Of a stretch of 64,000 bases of DNA, positions 16,007 to 25,635 are shown one piece after another (the stretch's first letter is position 1; every line of letters begins with the position of its first letter). The DNA is taken from contig CACNRW010000006.1 in assembly GCA_902622875.1 (NCBI GenBank), positions 32,076 to 96,075 of the forward strand, given 5' to 3'. The notes below the pieces were generated by a model. The model was not told the DNA's origin. It saw only the letters and a list, made by a program, of their open reading frames with translations, and ran no database searches. The translations under genes and the position numbers were made by a program. Source of the DNA: an uncultured SAR116 cluster alpha proteobacterium. GTDB taxonomy: Bacteria; Pseudomonadota; Alphaproteobacteria; Puniceispirillales; Marisalimonadaceae.

Positions 16007-16308
16007 TTAGATATCCATCTTTTATAATTGTTTTTTTAATAATATTTGTAGCTATTTCATTATACCAAATTAAATATTTTATTACTCAAAAAGAATTGGA
16101 ACTGACTTCTATTAATAAAAAAATAACAAGTGCACAAGCTGACCTTAACATTTTAAAAGCAGAGCTCAGTTATTTAAAGCGTCCAAATAGAATAGAAAAA
16201 ATAGCTAAAAATAAATTAAAATTAAAAGAAATTTCTGCAATTGATATCTGGGATCTACAACACCTGGTAGATGTTACACAATCAATGGCTAAAGGTTATG
16301 CTAAATGA
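16003..16308 (+). CDS. ftsL: Cell division protein FtsL
   Basis: This 101-aa bitopic protein has a short cytoplasmic end and one transmembrane helix (about 7-25, FIIVFLIIFVAISLYQIKYF). A periplasmic leucine-zipper-like coiled coil (about 30-75) follows, with KRPNRIEKIAKNKLKLKE. Sequence conservation is low, as is normal for FtsL. The assignment rests on topology, size and position between rsmH and ftsI. FtsL, with FtsB and FtsQ, scaffolds and activates FtsW-FtsI at the septum. It overlaps both neighbours by 4 nt (ATGA junction with ftsI). Confidence 0.85.
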   Translation: MIRYPSFIIVFLIIFVAISLYQIKYFITQKELELTSINKKITSAQADLNILKAELSYLKRPNRIEKIAKNKLKLKEISAIDIWDLQHLVDVTQSMAKGYAK

Positions 16309-18005
16309 AAGTGATAGATTTTTTACATAATGATTTTTCTATAAAAAATAATTTAAAAATACGTAAAATTAAGTTATTGATTTGTAGTGCATTATTAATG
16401 TTTTCATTTGCTATCATTGGCTACAAAACAATTTCTTTAGCAAGTATAAATAAGGCAAACGTAAAATATTTTTCTACTAAGAAAAATCAACAAAGTTTCA
16501 TTGTAAAACCTAATCGTGGAAATATATATGGAAGAAATGGCGAAATTTTGGCTACAACAGTAAAAGTACATAGCCTTAACATAAATCCCCAAGAAATTTT
16601 AAATAAAAATGAAACAATTGAAAAACTGAAGAAAATATTTCCTCAAATAATAGATCAAAATATCAGAATAAAACTAAACACAAGAAAAAAATATGTAAAT
16701 TTATTGCGAGAGATTACTCCACAAGAACATGTTTTACTACTAAAACAAGGAATCGAAGGAATTCTAATTGAGCCTAGGGATAAAAGAATTTATCCTAATA
16801 ACAACTTAGTGTCACACATTTTAGGAGGAACTGACATTGATGGTAAAGGTATCGCTGGGATTGAAAAATCATTTAATGAACAATTACTAGATGGCAATGA
16901 TGTAACTATATCGATACATAACGGAATTCAGTACATAACAGAAAAAATTTTATCTGAACAAATTGAAAAATTTGACGCTGAGGGAGGTGCTGGCATAATT
17001 ATGAATGCTAAAAATGGGGAAATTTACGCTCTAACTTCGCTCCCAGATTACAATGCAAATAATTATAATAATATATTTAATCAAAATTTGTTTAATAAAG
17101 CTACAAAAGGAATCTATGAATTAGGTTCAACCTTGAAACTTATAACTGCAGCTGTGGCATTTGAGAGCGAGAATGTTAAAGAAAATGATGTTTTTGACGT
17201 TTCAAGTCCACTTAAAGTATCTTCAAGGACTATAAGAGACTTTCATCCTTTAAATTATAGTCTAAATATTCCAGAAGTTATTGTTCATTCAAGTAATATA
17301 GGATCAGCTAAAATAGCTAAAAAAATTGGAGCATCAACACAATTAAAATATTTAAAATCACTTGGCCTTATGGATAAGCTTGATTTAGAAATACCTGAAT
17401 TAGGTAAGCCCCAAGTTCTAAAAGATGGAAAGTTATTAACTACAATGACAATCTCTTATGGACATGGAATTGCAATTACTTTAGTTCATCTTGCTTCAGC
17501 TACTGCTACAATTGTAAATAATGGAGTTAAAGTTAAACCAACATTATTAATTACAAATTCAAATCCATTAAACAATCGTATTTTTTCCAAAAAAACCTCA
17601 AAAAAAATGAAAAGTATAATGAGACTAGTTGTAAGTAGTAAACATGGAACAGCAAAGAAAGCTGAGGCCACAGGATATTTAGTTGGAGGCAAAACAGGAA
17701 CTGCAGAAAAAGTAAATCAAAGTGGCGGCTACTCTGACAAAAAAAATATTGTAGCTTTTACTGCAGCCTATCCTATGAATGATCCACAATTTGTAATAAC
17801 TGTCATGATTGATAATCCTAAAGGACAAAAATTTTCATCTGGTCGCAGAACTGCAGGATGGGTAGCAGCTCCGGTTATTAAAAAATTAGTTAATAGGATA
17901 TCCCCTGTATTAAATATTAAACCTAAAATAAAAGTATCGTCAGATTTTACCAAAGATTTAGTCAAATACAAAATAAGAGGCAAGAAAAAGGGAGCAAATT
18001 TGTAA
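16305..18005 (+). CDS. ftsI: Penicillin-binding protein 3, septal peptidoglycan transpeptidase
   Basis: This 566-aa class B PBP has an N-terminal transmembrane helix (about 27-47). A pedestal domain begins with KPNRGNIYGRNGEILATT, and the transpeptidase domain contains all three active-site motifs: Ser275-T-L-Lys278 (SxxK), Ser329-Ser330-Asn331 (SxN is seen as SSN) and Lys463-Thr-Gly-Thr (KTGT). It cross-links septal peptidoglycan in the periplasm with FtsW as its glycosyltransferase partner, and is the beta-lactam target. It overlaps ftsL by 4 nt and is 1 nt from murE. Confidence 0.96.
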   Translation: MKVIDFLHNDFSIKNNLKIRKIKLLICSALLMFSFAIIGYKTISLASINKANVKYFSTKKNQQSFIVKPNRGNIYGRNGEILATTVKVHSLNINPQEILNKNETIEKLKKIFPQIIDQNIRIKLNTRKKYVNLLREITPQEHVLLLKQGIEGILIEPRDKRIYPNNNLVSHILGGTDIDGKGIAGIEKSFNEQLLDGNDVTISIHNGIQYITEKILSEQIEKFDAEGGAGIIMNAKNGEIYALTSLPDYNANNYNNIFNQNLFNKATKGIYELGSTLKLITAAVAFESENVKENDVFDVSSPLKVSSRTIRDFHPLNYSLNIPEVIVHSSNIGSAKIAKKIGASTQLKYLKSLGLMDKLDLEIPELGKPQVLKDGKLLTTMTISYGHGIAITLVHLASATATIVNNGVKVKPTLLITNSNPLNNRIFSKKTSKKMKSIMRLVVSSKHGTAKKAEATGYLVGGKTGTAEKVNQSGGYSDKKNIVAFTAAYPMNDPQFVITVMIDNPKGQKFSSGRRTAGWVAAPVIKKLVNRISPVLNIKPKIKVSSDFTKDLVKYKIRGKKKGANL

Positions 18006-18006
18006 A

Positions 18007-19515
18007 ATGCTTTTAAAAGATTTGATTGCAAAAAACAAAATCACAGAAAGTTTATTTAGAAATTTAAATAAGGATTTTTTGGATCACGAAGTTAAGGGAA
18101 TTTCTTCAAATAGTAAGGAAGTTAAAAAAGACTATATTTTTGTTGCAATTAAGGGTGAAAATTTTGATGGAGCTGAATTTATAAATGAAGCAGAAGAAAA
18201 TGGGGCATTTTTAATTTTAGCTGAAGAACCATTTAGCAAAAAAGCATTCTCTATTAAACATGGAACTGCTAGGCATATATATACTACTTTACTTTCTTCA
18301 TTTTACATGAAGCAACCAAAACAAATCATCGGAGTGACTGGAACTAATGGAAAAACATCTACAGTTGAATTTTGTCGTCAACTGTGGGTACAAGCTGGGT
18401 GGAAGGCTGCGTCCATGGGCACTCTTGGAACCAAGACTGAGACTGCTATAAATAAAAGTATATATAAAAATAAAAAGGAAAATCTGACAACATTTGAACC
18501 ATCTGACTTGTATCAAAAATTAAAATTTTTAGTTGAAGAAAAAATTTCCCACGTTGCTCTTGAAGCGTCTTCTCACGGCATAGATCAGTATAGATTAGAT
18601 GGGGTTAAGTTTTCAGGAGCTGTATTTACAAACCTGTCCCACGATCACCTAGATTATCATAAAAATAATGAAAATTATTTTTCAACTAAAAAAAGATTAT
18701 TTACTGAAATTTTGAAAAATAATTCTGCAATTTCCATTAATATTGATGATATTTACGGTAAAAAATTATATGAAGAATTAAAAGATACTAATCATTTCAT
18801 TATTACGTTTGGTCAATGTTCTGAAGCAGATGTAAAAATTAAATCTATTATTCAAAATAAACAAAGTATTGATCTAATTTTAGAGTTTAAAAATCAGAAT
18901 TTCCAGACCACAATCGGAATGATTGGAAAATTTCAAGTTTACAATGTTGTGGCCTCTGCATCTATTTGTATTGCATTGGGTATGGATTCAAATCTAATTT
19001 TTAAATCATTGGGATATCTAAAACCTGCTCGTGGAAGAATGGAAGTGCTTTCAAATACAAAAAATAATGCATTAGTAATAATTGATTATGCACACACACC
19101 ATCTGCTTTAACATTTGCACTCAAATCTATAGAAGAAATAGCAGGTAGAGAAAGAATAATAACTTTATTCGGATGTGGAGGAGATAGGGATAAAGAGAAA
19201 CGTAAAATAATGGGGCAAATTGCTAATAAATATTCGGATTTAGTGATAGTGACTGATGACAATCCAAGAAGTGAGTTTCCTTCAAATATTAGAAGAGATA
19301 TCTTAAATGGCTGTCCAAATGCCAGAGAAATTCCTAATAGAGACAAAGCTATTAAATATGCTATATCGATGTTGCAAAAAAATGATCTTTTACTTATTGC
19401 TGGCAAAGGACATGAAACGTTTCAAACTGTTGGAATAGAGTCTCTTCCTTTTGATGATTATACCGTTGCAAAAGAAGCAATAAAAAATGTTGAAAAATCT
19501 GAGGTAATAAATTGA
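18007..19515 (+). CDS. murE: UDP-MurNAc-L-Ala-D-Glu:meso-diaminopimelate ligase
   Basis: This 502-aa Mur ligase has the N-terminal UDP-binding domain (GISSNSKEVKKDYIFVAIKG), the ATP-binding P-loop GVTGTNGKTST, ALEASSHGIDQYRL, and the C-terminal domain with VIIDYAHTPSAL. The motif Asp418-Asn-Pro-Arg421 predicts meso-diaminopimelate as the added amino acid rather than lysine. It works in the cytoplasm as the third ligase of the UDP-MurNAc-pentapeptide route. The stop overlaps the TTG start of murF by 4 nt. Confidence 0.97.
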   Translation: MLLKDLIAKNKITESLFRNLNKDFLDHEVKGISSNSKEVKKDYIFVAIKGENFDGAEFINEAEENGAFLILAEEPFSKKAFSIKHGTARHIYTTLLSSFYMKQPKQIIGVTGTNGKTSTVEFCRQLWVQAGWKAASMGTLGTKTETAINKSIYKNKKENLTTFEPSDLYQKLKFLVEEKISHVALEASSHGIDQYRLDGVKFSGAVFTNLSHDHLDYHKNNENYFSTKKRLFTEILKNNSAISINIDDIYGKKLYEELKDTNHFIITFGQCSEADVKIKSIIQNKQSIDLILEFKNQNFQTTIGMIGKFQVYNVVASASICIALGMDSNLIFKSLGYLKPARGRMEVLSNTKNNALVIIDYAHTPSALTFALKSIEEIAGRERIITLFGCGGDRDKEKRKIMGQIANKYSDLVIVTDDNPRSEFPSNIRRDILNGCPNAREIPNRDKAIKYAISMLQKNDLLLIAGKGHETFQTVGIESLPFDDYTVAKEAIKNVEKSEVIN

Positions 19516-20930
19516 AACCTTTGTGGACAAAGAAAGATTTAATTTCAGCTACTAATGCCTTAGATCCTTCTTCATGTTTTCTTGAAAAAATTAATGGGGT
19601 CTGGGGCGTTAGTATAGATGATAGAACTATACAAAAAGGTGACTTATTCATAGCCCTAATTGGCAATAAATTTGATGGTCACGATTTTATAGAAAATGCA
19701 ATAAGAAAAGGTGCTTATGGAATATTAGTATCAGATAAAAAGCTTGCATATAAATATAAAGGATTATTGGTGGAAAATACCAATAATGCTTTAAGGCAGA
19801 TCGCCAAATTTTCAAGACATAGATTTAAAGGTATTACTATTGCTTTAACAGGCAGTAGCGGTAAGACAAGTACAAAGCATCTTTTATCTAATACGCTAAA
19901 GAAATTTGGCAAAACTCACAATACGTATAAAAATAATAATAATTTAATTGGACTTTCACTTACCTTGTCAAGACTGCATGATGATTATAATTATTGTGTC
20001 TTAGAACTAGGGATGAATAATGCGGGTGAAATCAAAGCTTTAACTGAAATTGCACTCCCAGATATAGCCTTAATTACTAATATATCTAATTCTCACATTC
20101 AAAATTTTAAAAATGAAAAAGAAATTGCAAATGAAAAAAGTAAAATATTTTCTACATTAAATGAAAATGGTGTAGCTATTATAAACTCAGATAATTTATG
20201 GTCAGAGTATTTAGTCAAAAAAGCAAAAAAAGTGTCTGCAAAGATACATTTATTTGGATGTTCTAAGTATGCAAATACTAAAATAACTCAATTAGTAGAT
20301 GAAAAAGAAGGTTCAACAATTTCTTATGACAAAATAAAAAATTGGCATCTTACAAACCTTAATACAACACAAGCATTAAATGCAATAGCAACAATTTCAG
20401 TTATTAAAGAATTAAAATTATCTACAGTCACGAGTGAGAAAATTATCAGTAAACTCAAACCTCTTTCTGGAAGAGGCGAAAAAATAATTATAAATTTTAG
20501 TCAAAGAAATAAAACATACTTAATTGACGATAGTTATAATGCTAATCCAGACTCAATGAAAGTTGCTTTATCTAATTTTTATAAAACAAAAAACAATTTA
20601 AATACTTATGAGACTGTTTTAATAATTGGCGATATGCTTGAGTTAGGGAAAGATGCAGAAGAAATACATTTTGAACTTATTCCAATCATAAAAAAAATAA
20701 ATCCTAATTTACTTATAACTGTAGGGCCGCATACAAAAAAAATTAGTAGTAAATTAAAAATATTAATTAATTGCAAATCATATTTAACTTTGCCACCTCT
20801 TTTAAAAAGAGCAACAAAGTTTATTAAACCTAATCAAATTATTCTTATCAAAGGTTCAAATGGAATTGGACTTTGGAATCTAATTCCACTTTTCAAAAAT
20901 CTTAATCAGGAGAAACGTAATGTTGCCTGA
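19512..20930 (+). CDS. murF: UDP-MurNAc-tripeptide:D-Ala-D-Ala ligase
   Basis: This 472-aa Mur ligase has a GVSIDDRTIQKGDLFIAL N-terminus, the P-loop ALTGSSGKTSTKHLL, LELGMNNAGEIKALT, then LIDDSYNANPDSMKVAL, which is characteristic of MurF, and VLIIGDMLELG. It adds the D-Ala-D-Ala dipeptide made by Ddl, completing the pentapeptide. The start is a TTG at 19512, inside the murE stop region, with GAGG at 19501-19504 seven nt upstream. It overlaps mraY by 11 nt. Confidence 0.96.
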   Translation: MKPLWTKKDLISATNALDPSSCFLEKINGVWGVSIDDRTIQKGDLFIALIGNKFDGHDFIENAIRKGAYGILVSDKKLAYKYKGLLVENTNNALRQIAKFSRHRFKGITIALTGSSGKTSTKHLLSNTLKKFGKTHNTYKNNNNLIGLSLTLSRLHDDYNYCVLELGMNNAGEIKALTEIALPDIALITNISNSHIQNFKNEKEIANEKSKIFSTLNENGVAIINSDNLWSEYLVKKAKKVSAKIHLFGCSKYANTKITQLVDEKEGSTISYDKIKNWHLTNLNTTQALNAIATISVIKELKLSTVTSEKIISKLKPLSGRGEKIIINFSQRNKTYLIDDSYNANPDSMKVALSNFYKTKNNLNTYETVLIIGDMLELGKDAEEIHFELIPIIKKINPNLLITVGPHTKKISSKLKILINCKSYLTLPPLLKRATKFIKPNQIILIKGSNGIGLWNLIPLFKNLNQEKRNVA

Positions 20931-22008
20931 TCTTTTTCTAAATTACTCTGAATATTTCCAACCGCTAAATTTATTCAAATACATTACTTTTAGATCCATT
21001 GGAGCTTTATTAACAGCACTATTAATCAGTTTTATTTTTGGTTCGAAAATTATTACACTATTAAAGAGAATGCAAAAAAAAGGCCAGCCAATAAGATCAG
21101 ATGGTCCCAAAAGTCATATAATATTTAAAACTGGCACCCCAACAATGGGAGGCTTGTTGATCGTATTGGCTTTTACCACCTCTACAATTTTATGGGCAAA
21201 GCTAGACAATGTGTACATTTGGATCATTTTAGGAGTGGCCATTTCTTTTGGTTTTATTGGGCTACTAGATGATTGGATTAAGGTATCAAAAATGACAAGT
21301 AATGGTTTAAAAAGTTACCAAAAAATTATTCCACAGATTATTATAGCTCTAATAGCTGCTTGGTTTATTTCTGAAAACACTCCCCAAAATTTACAAAATA
21401 CTTTATCAATCCCATTTCTTAAAGAAAGTATTTTTTTTCTAGGAAGTTTTTATATTCCATTCATAGTTTTAGTGATTGTAGGGTCCTCTAATGCAGTAAA
21501 CTTAACTGACGGCTTAGACGGTTTAGCAATAGTTCCAGTAATGATAGCAGCAAGCTCTTTTGCTATAATTGTTTATTTAACTGGGCATTTAAATTTTTCT
21601 AGTTATTTACAAATTAGTTATGTGCCCGGTGTTGGAGAAATAGCAGTTTTTCTTGGAGCAATTATTGGTTCAGGTTTAGGTTTCTTATGGTTCAATGCTC
21701 CACCAGCTATGGTTTTTATGGGAGATACTGGATCATTATCACTCGGCGGAGTTATAGGCGTAAGTGCTTCAGTGTCAAGACATGAGTTAGTCTTAATCAT
21801 AATTGGTGGACTGTTTGTATTAGAAACTATATCTGTGATTGTACAAATAGTTTCTTTCAAGCTTACAGGCAAAAGAATATTTAGAATGGCCCCATTACAT
21901 CATCATTTTGAACAACAAGGATGGGCTGAGTCTACCATCGTAATTAGGTTTTGGATAATAGCATTAATTTTAGCTTTAATAGGTCTTTCAACCCTTAAAC
22001 TAAGGTAA
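20920..22008 (+). CDS. mraY: Phospho-MurNAc-pentapeptide transferase (lipid I synthase)
   Basis: This 362-aa polytopic inner-membrane enzyme has about ten helices. Diagnostic motifs are RSDGPKSHIIFKTGTPTMGG near 60-80, GLLDDWIKV (the conserved DD pair), NAVNLTDGLDGLA near 191-203, and FLWFNAPPAMVFMGDTGSL. Near the C-terminus PLHHHFEQQGW gives the HHH motif. It transfers phospho-MurNAc-pentapeptide onto undecaprenyl phosphate to form lipid I. AGGAG at 20908-20912 precedes the ATG by 7 nt and lies inside murF. murD follows after 5 nt. Confidence 0.97.
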   Translation: MLPDLFLNYSEYFQPLNLFKYITFRSIGALLTALLISFIFGSKIITLLKRMQKKGQPIRSDGPKSHIIFKTGTPTMGGLLIVLAFTTSTILWAKLDNVYIWIILGVAISFGFIGLLDDWIKVSKMTSNGLKSYQKIIPQIIIALIAAWFISENTPQNLQNTLSIPFLKESIFFLGSFYIPFIVLVIVGSSNAVNLTDGLDGLAIVPVMIAASSFAIIVYLTGHLNFSSYLQISYVPGVGEIAVFLGAIIGSGLGFLWFNAPPAMVFMGDTGSLSLGGVIGVSASVSRHELVLIIIGGLFVLETISVIVQIVSFKLTGKRIFRMAPLHHHFEQQGWAESTIVIRFWIIALILALIGLSTLKLR

Positions 22009-22013
22009 AGATA

Positions 22014-23336
22014 TTGAATAATATAATTAACTATAAAAATAAAGATATTGGAATTTTAGGATTGGGTATATCTGGTTTAGCTGTTGCAAAAGTTCTATTA
22101 AATTCAAAGGCTAATATTTTTGTTTTTGATGATCAAAAAGAAAAACCTTCCATTATAAAGAAAAGTAGTTGGATTAATTACAATTATTGGCCATGGGAAA
22201 GTATAAAAATATTAGTAGTTAGCCCTGGAATACCTGTAAATAATAAAGAAAAGCACAATGCAATAAAACTTGCTATTGATAACAACGTTCAAATTATTAA
22301 CGATATTGACCTGTTTGTTGAAACAAATCCAAAAGCAAAAATCATTGGTATTACAGGGACTAACGGCAAATCAACGACAGCAGCATTATTATTTCATATT
22401 TTAAAATTTAATAAGATTAAATGCGTTATCTGCGGCAATTTTGGTATTCCCGCCTGTTCCATCAACGACCCTGGAGAACATGGAGTAATAATTCTTGAAT
22501 TGTCGAGTTATCAATTAGATGGCGCTAAAAAATTATCTTTAGACATGGCTGCCATTATCAATATAACCCCTGATCATCTTGATTATCATGAGAGTTTTGA
22601 TAGATATGTGTCTTGTAAATTAAAAATTATTAACTTTTTAAATACAAATGGAATATTTTTCTTTGATAAAAGTAATAAGTTATTAAACAAAATTATTGAT
22701 TCAAAAAAATATAACTCTTTAAAATTTGTAAGAACACATAAAAGTGAAGCAAAAAAATTTACCAATGATAATAATTATTTAAAAGGAACTCATAATGAAA
22801 TAAATGCCTCAATTGCTATTTCAATAGCAAAAAACTTAAGTATTAATGATAATAAAATAGAATTGGCAATTAAGTGTTTTGAAGGATTGTCGCATAGGAT
22901 GGAACCATTATATATTTCTGAAAATTTACAAATAATTAATGATAGTAAATCTACAAATGGTGAGTCGACAGCTGCTGCTTTAAAATCCTTTAATAACATA
23001 TTTTGGATAGTAGGTGGAAAACCAAAAAATGATGGAATAGGTCACGCTAAAAATTATTTAGATAAAGTTTTAGAGATTTTTTTGATAGGAAATTCAACAA
23101 ATTACTTTTCAAGAGAAATTTTTAAATTTAATAAGAAAATTCCACAAAACGAATGTATTACATTAGAAAAAGCTACAAAACTTGCCATAAAAAAAAGTAA
23201 AAAGTCTAAATTAAAAAAATACGTGATTTTGTTTTCGCCATCAGCAGCAAGTTTTGATCAATTTAAAAACTTTGAAGATCGAGGTAATAAATTTAAACAA
23301 ATTGTAAACAGTCAACTCGATAAAGGTATTATCTAA
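22014..23336 (+). CDS. murD: UDP-MurNAc-L-alanine:D-glutamate ligase
   Basis: This 440-aa Mur ligase has an N-terminal Rossmann-like IGILGLGISGLAVAKVLL, the P-loop GITGTNGKSTTAALL, LELSSYQLDGAKKLSLDMAAIINITPDHLDYHE, the HRME loop in GLSHRMEPL, and INDSKSTNGESTAAAL. It adds D-glutamate as the second residue of the stem peptide. The start is TTG 22014 with AAGG at 22002-22005. It abuts ftsW with no spacing. The protein is richer in Lys/Asn than its homologues, as expected from AT bias. Confidence 0.96.
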   Translation: MNNIINYKNKDIGILGLGISGLAVAKVLLNSKANIFVFDDQKEKPSIIKKSSWINYNYWPWESIKILVVSPGIPVNNKEKHNAIKLAIDNNVQIINDIDLFVETNPKAKIIGITGTNGKSTTAALLFHILKFNKIKCVICGNFGIPACSINDPGEHGVIILELSSYQLDGAKKLSLDMAAIINITPDHLDYHESFDRYVSCKLKIINFLNTNGIFFFDKSNKLLNKIIDSKKYNSLKFVRTHKSEAKKFTNDNNYLKGTHNEINASIAISIAKNLSINDNKIELAIKCFEGLSHRMEPLYISENLQIINDSKSTNGESTAAALKSFNNIFWIVGGKPKNDGIGHAKNYLDKVLEIFLIGNSTNYFSREIFKFNKKIPQNECITLEKATKLAIKKSKKSKLKKYVILFSPSAASFDQFKNFEDRGNKFKQIVNSQLDKGII

Positions 23337-24479
23337 ATGAAAATTACACGTTCAGATAGATCTAACATGGCACTTTGGTGGTGGACAATAGATAGATATC
23401 TACTGACAGGCTTTTTTACTCTGATAATTTTTGGTATTTTTTTAGTAATGGCTTCTAGTCAGCATTTAGCTGAAAGCCTTAATATATCATCACATTATTT
23501 TACAATTAGACATTTATTATTTGGTTCATTAAGTATTCCAATTATAATATTTTTTTCAATTTTAAGTGAAAAACAAATCAAGATTTTTTGCATACTTGGC
23601 CTTTTTATATGTATTGGTTTATTACTTTTTACTTTGATTGAAGGGCAGAGGATAAAAGGTGCCCAAAGATGGTTTTATATTGCAGGTTTAAGTTTTCAAC
23701 CCAGTGAGGTATGTAAACCACTCTTTATAATATTTAATGCATGGATTTTGACCCTGTGGGTCGAAAAATCAATATCTCCTGGTTGGATGTGGTCAATTGC
23801 TTCAATAATTATCATATCAACACTTTTACTATTACAACCAGATTTAGGGATGACAATAGTTATCATTTTTACTTGGGGCTTCCAACTATTTATTACCGGA
23901 ATACCTCTTATGATAATCTTCCTTCTCATTCTAGCATTTCCAATATTTATGATATTTTCTTATCAAAATTTTAATCATGTAAAATTAAGAATTGATAATT
24001 TTATTGAAGGTAAAACATATCAGGTTTCAAAATCGCTACAGTCATTTGAGTCTGGCGGTTTTTGGGGTAAGGGACCAGGAGAAGGTTTTTATAAAAAATC
24101 TTTGCCAGATGCACACTCTGATTTTGTTTTTGCAGTAGCGGCTGAAGAATATGGTGTTCTAATATGTTGTTTAATTATAACAATATACTGTTTAATTACA
24201 TTAAGATCATTTTTGTATACCTTAAGGACTAATAATCTATTTTTTGTTCTTTCCATAAGCGGACTTGCTTTTCAGTTTGGCTTCCAGTCATTAATACATT
24301 TAGCAAGTAATATAGATCTTATTCCAACTAAAGGTATGACCTTACCTTTTCTATCCTATGGCGGCTCATCGATTTTAGCTTCGGCTATAACTGCTGGAAT
24401 ACTATTGTCTTTAACTAGAAAAAATATTTCATTTGAGACATTAAATCAAAAAAATTACGAGCAGAAAAATAATGAATAA
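23337..24479 (+). CDS. ftsW: Septal peptidoglycan glycosyltransferase (SEDS protein)
   Basis: This 380-aa membrane protein of the SEDS family has about ten helices. Conserved segments include the GAQRWFYIAGLSFQPSEVCKP loop near 108-128, LLLQPDLGMTIVI, YQVSKSLQSFESGGFWGKGPGEG, LPDAHSDFVFAVAAEEYGV, and the C-terminal GMTLPFLSYGGSS. It polymerises lipid II at the septum with FtsI. Its place between murD and murG, rather than a stand-alone locus, argues for FtsW over RodA. It overlaps murG by 8 nt. Confidence 0.96.
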   Translation: MKITRSDRSNMALWWWTIDRYLLTGFFTLIIFGIFLVMASSQHLAESLNISSHYFTIRHLLFGSLSIPIIIFFSILSEKQIKIFCILGLFICIGLLLFTLIEGQRIKGAQRWFYIAGLSFQPSEVCKPLFIIFNAWILTLWVEKSISPGWMWSIASIIIISTLLLLQPDLGMTIVIIFTWGFQLFITGIPLMIIFLLILAFPIFMIFSYQNFNHVKLRIDNFIEGKTYQVSKSLQSFESGGFWGKGPGEGFYKKSLPDAHSDFVFAVAAEEYGVLICCLIITIYCLITLRSFLYTLRTNNLFFVLSISGLAFQFGFQSLIHLASNIDLIPTKGMTLPFLSYGGSSILASAITAGILLSLTRKNISFETLNQKNYEQKNNE

Positions 24480-25635
24480 TAAAATTCATAAAAAAACCAT
24501 TTTGATTGCTACTGGTGGAACAGGAGGACATATCTTCCCATCTTTATCAATGATAACTCAAATTCAAAATCATTTATTTATTATAATTACTGATGAAAGA
24601 GGTGAAGATTATTTCAACAATTTTTTTGTTAAAAATCAGATAAATTCAAGGATATTTACTCATAAATTATCAAGCCCAAGCAATAAATTTATCATAAATA
24701 AATTAAAATCATTTTTTCAAATTCTTATATCAATTTTTAAATCAATTCTATTAATCATTAGATACAAACCCGATGCTGCTATTGGTTTTGGAGGTTATCC
24801 ATCATTTGCTCCAATCGTGGCAGCTAAAATTTTTAACGTACCGTCAATAATTCATGAACAAAATACTATTTTAGGAAGAGCTAATAAACTACTTAGCAAA
24901 ATCTCTAATATTTTGGCCCTATCTTTTGTTGATACTAACAATATTCAAGAAATTAGTAGGGCTATTTATACTGGTAATCCCGTTCGAAAAGAATTTTATG
25001 AAATTGGAAAGAGTAAGTACTTACTACCTACTAAAAAGAATTTTTTCTATATTTTTATATATGGTGGAAGTCTTGGATCAACGTTTTTTTCAAAATATTT
25101 AACTTCAATTATTTGTTCTCTCCCGCTACGCATTAAGAAAAAAATAAAAATAATTCAACAAGTTAGAAAAGAAGATTTAAGGTTAGTAACTAAAAATTAC
25201 AAACTTAATGGAATTGATGCTGAAATATGTAGTTTCTTTGAAGACGTTTCTGAAAAATTCAAGATTTCTCATTTGATTATTACTCGATCTGGTGGATCAA
25301 GTGTTGCGGAAATTTTAGCATCTCATAGGCCAGTAATATTTATTCCTTTACCAACTTCTTTGGATAATCATCAATATCAAAATGCAAAATTTCTTGAGAG
25401 TAACAAAGGTTGCTGGTTAATTGAACAAGCTAATAAAAATATCGATCAACTAGAAAAATTAATAATTTATCTTTTAGAAAATCCTGAAAACCTTGTTGTA
25501 GCGAGCAACAAAATAAAAGAACTAGCTAATATGCTCGAAAGATTAAGAGATGACAAAACACCTACGGAGTTTTTATCTGAATGTATCTTAAAACTAATTA
25601 ATGATAACAAAAAAATTGTTCATAGAATATGTTAA
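24472..25635 (+). CDS. murG: UDP-GlcNAc:lipid I N-acetylglucosaminyltransferase
   Basis: This 387-aa GT-B glycosyltransferase (family 28) has an N-terminal glycine loop, ATGGTGGHIFPSLSM (13-27). It also carries AAIGFGGYPSFAPIVAA, IIHEQNTILGRANKLL, a second glycine loop IYGGSLGSTFFS, and the UDP-GlcNAc site ITRSGGSSVAEILA. It converts lipid I to lipid II on the inner face of the inner membrane. It is slightly longer than typical MurG because of Lys/Asn-rich loops. It overlaps ftsW upstream and murC by 7 nt downstream. Confidence 0.96.
   Translation: MNNKIHKKTILIATGGTGGHIFPSLSMITQIQNHLFIIITDERGEDYFNNFFVKNQINSRIFTHKLSSPSNKFIINKLKSFFQILISIFKSILLIIRYKPDAAIGFGGYPSFAPIVAAKIFNVPSIIHEQNTILGRANKLLSKISNILALSFVDTNNIQEISRAIYTGNPVRKEFYEIGKSKYLLPTKKNFFYIFIYGGSLGSTFFSKYLTSIICSLPLRIKKKIKIIQQVRKEDLRLVTKNYKLNGIDAEICSFFEDVSEKFKISHLIITRSGGSSVAEILASHRPVIFIPLPTSLDNHQYQNAKFLESNKGCWLIEQANKNIDQLEKLIIYLLENPENLVVASNKIKELANMLERLRDDKTPTEFLSECILKLINDNKKIVHRIC

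Noticed and set aside
23337..24479. RodA rather than FtsW
   Set aside because: The SEDS family includes both, but the position between murD and murG in the division cluster strongly favours FtsW.
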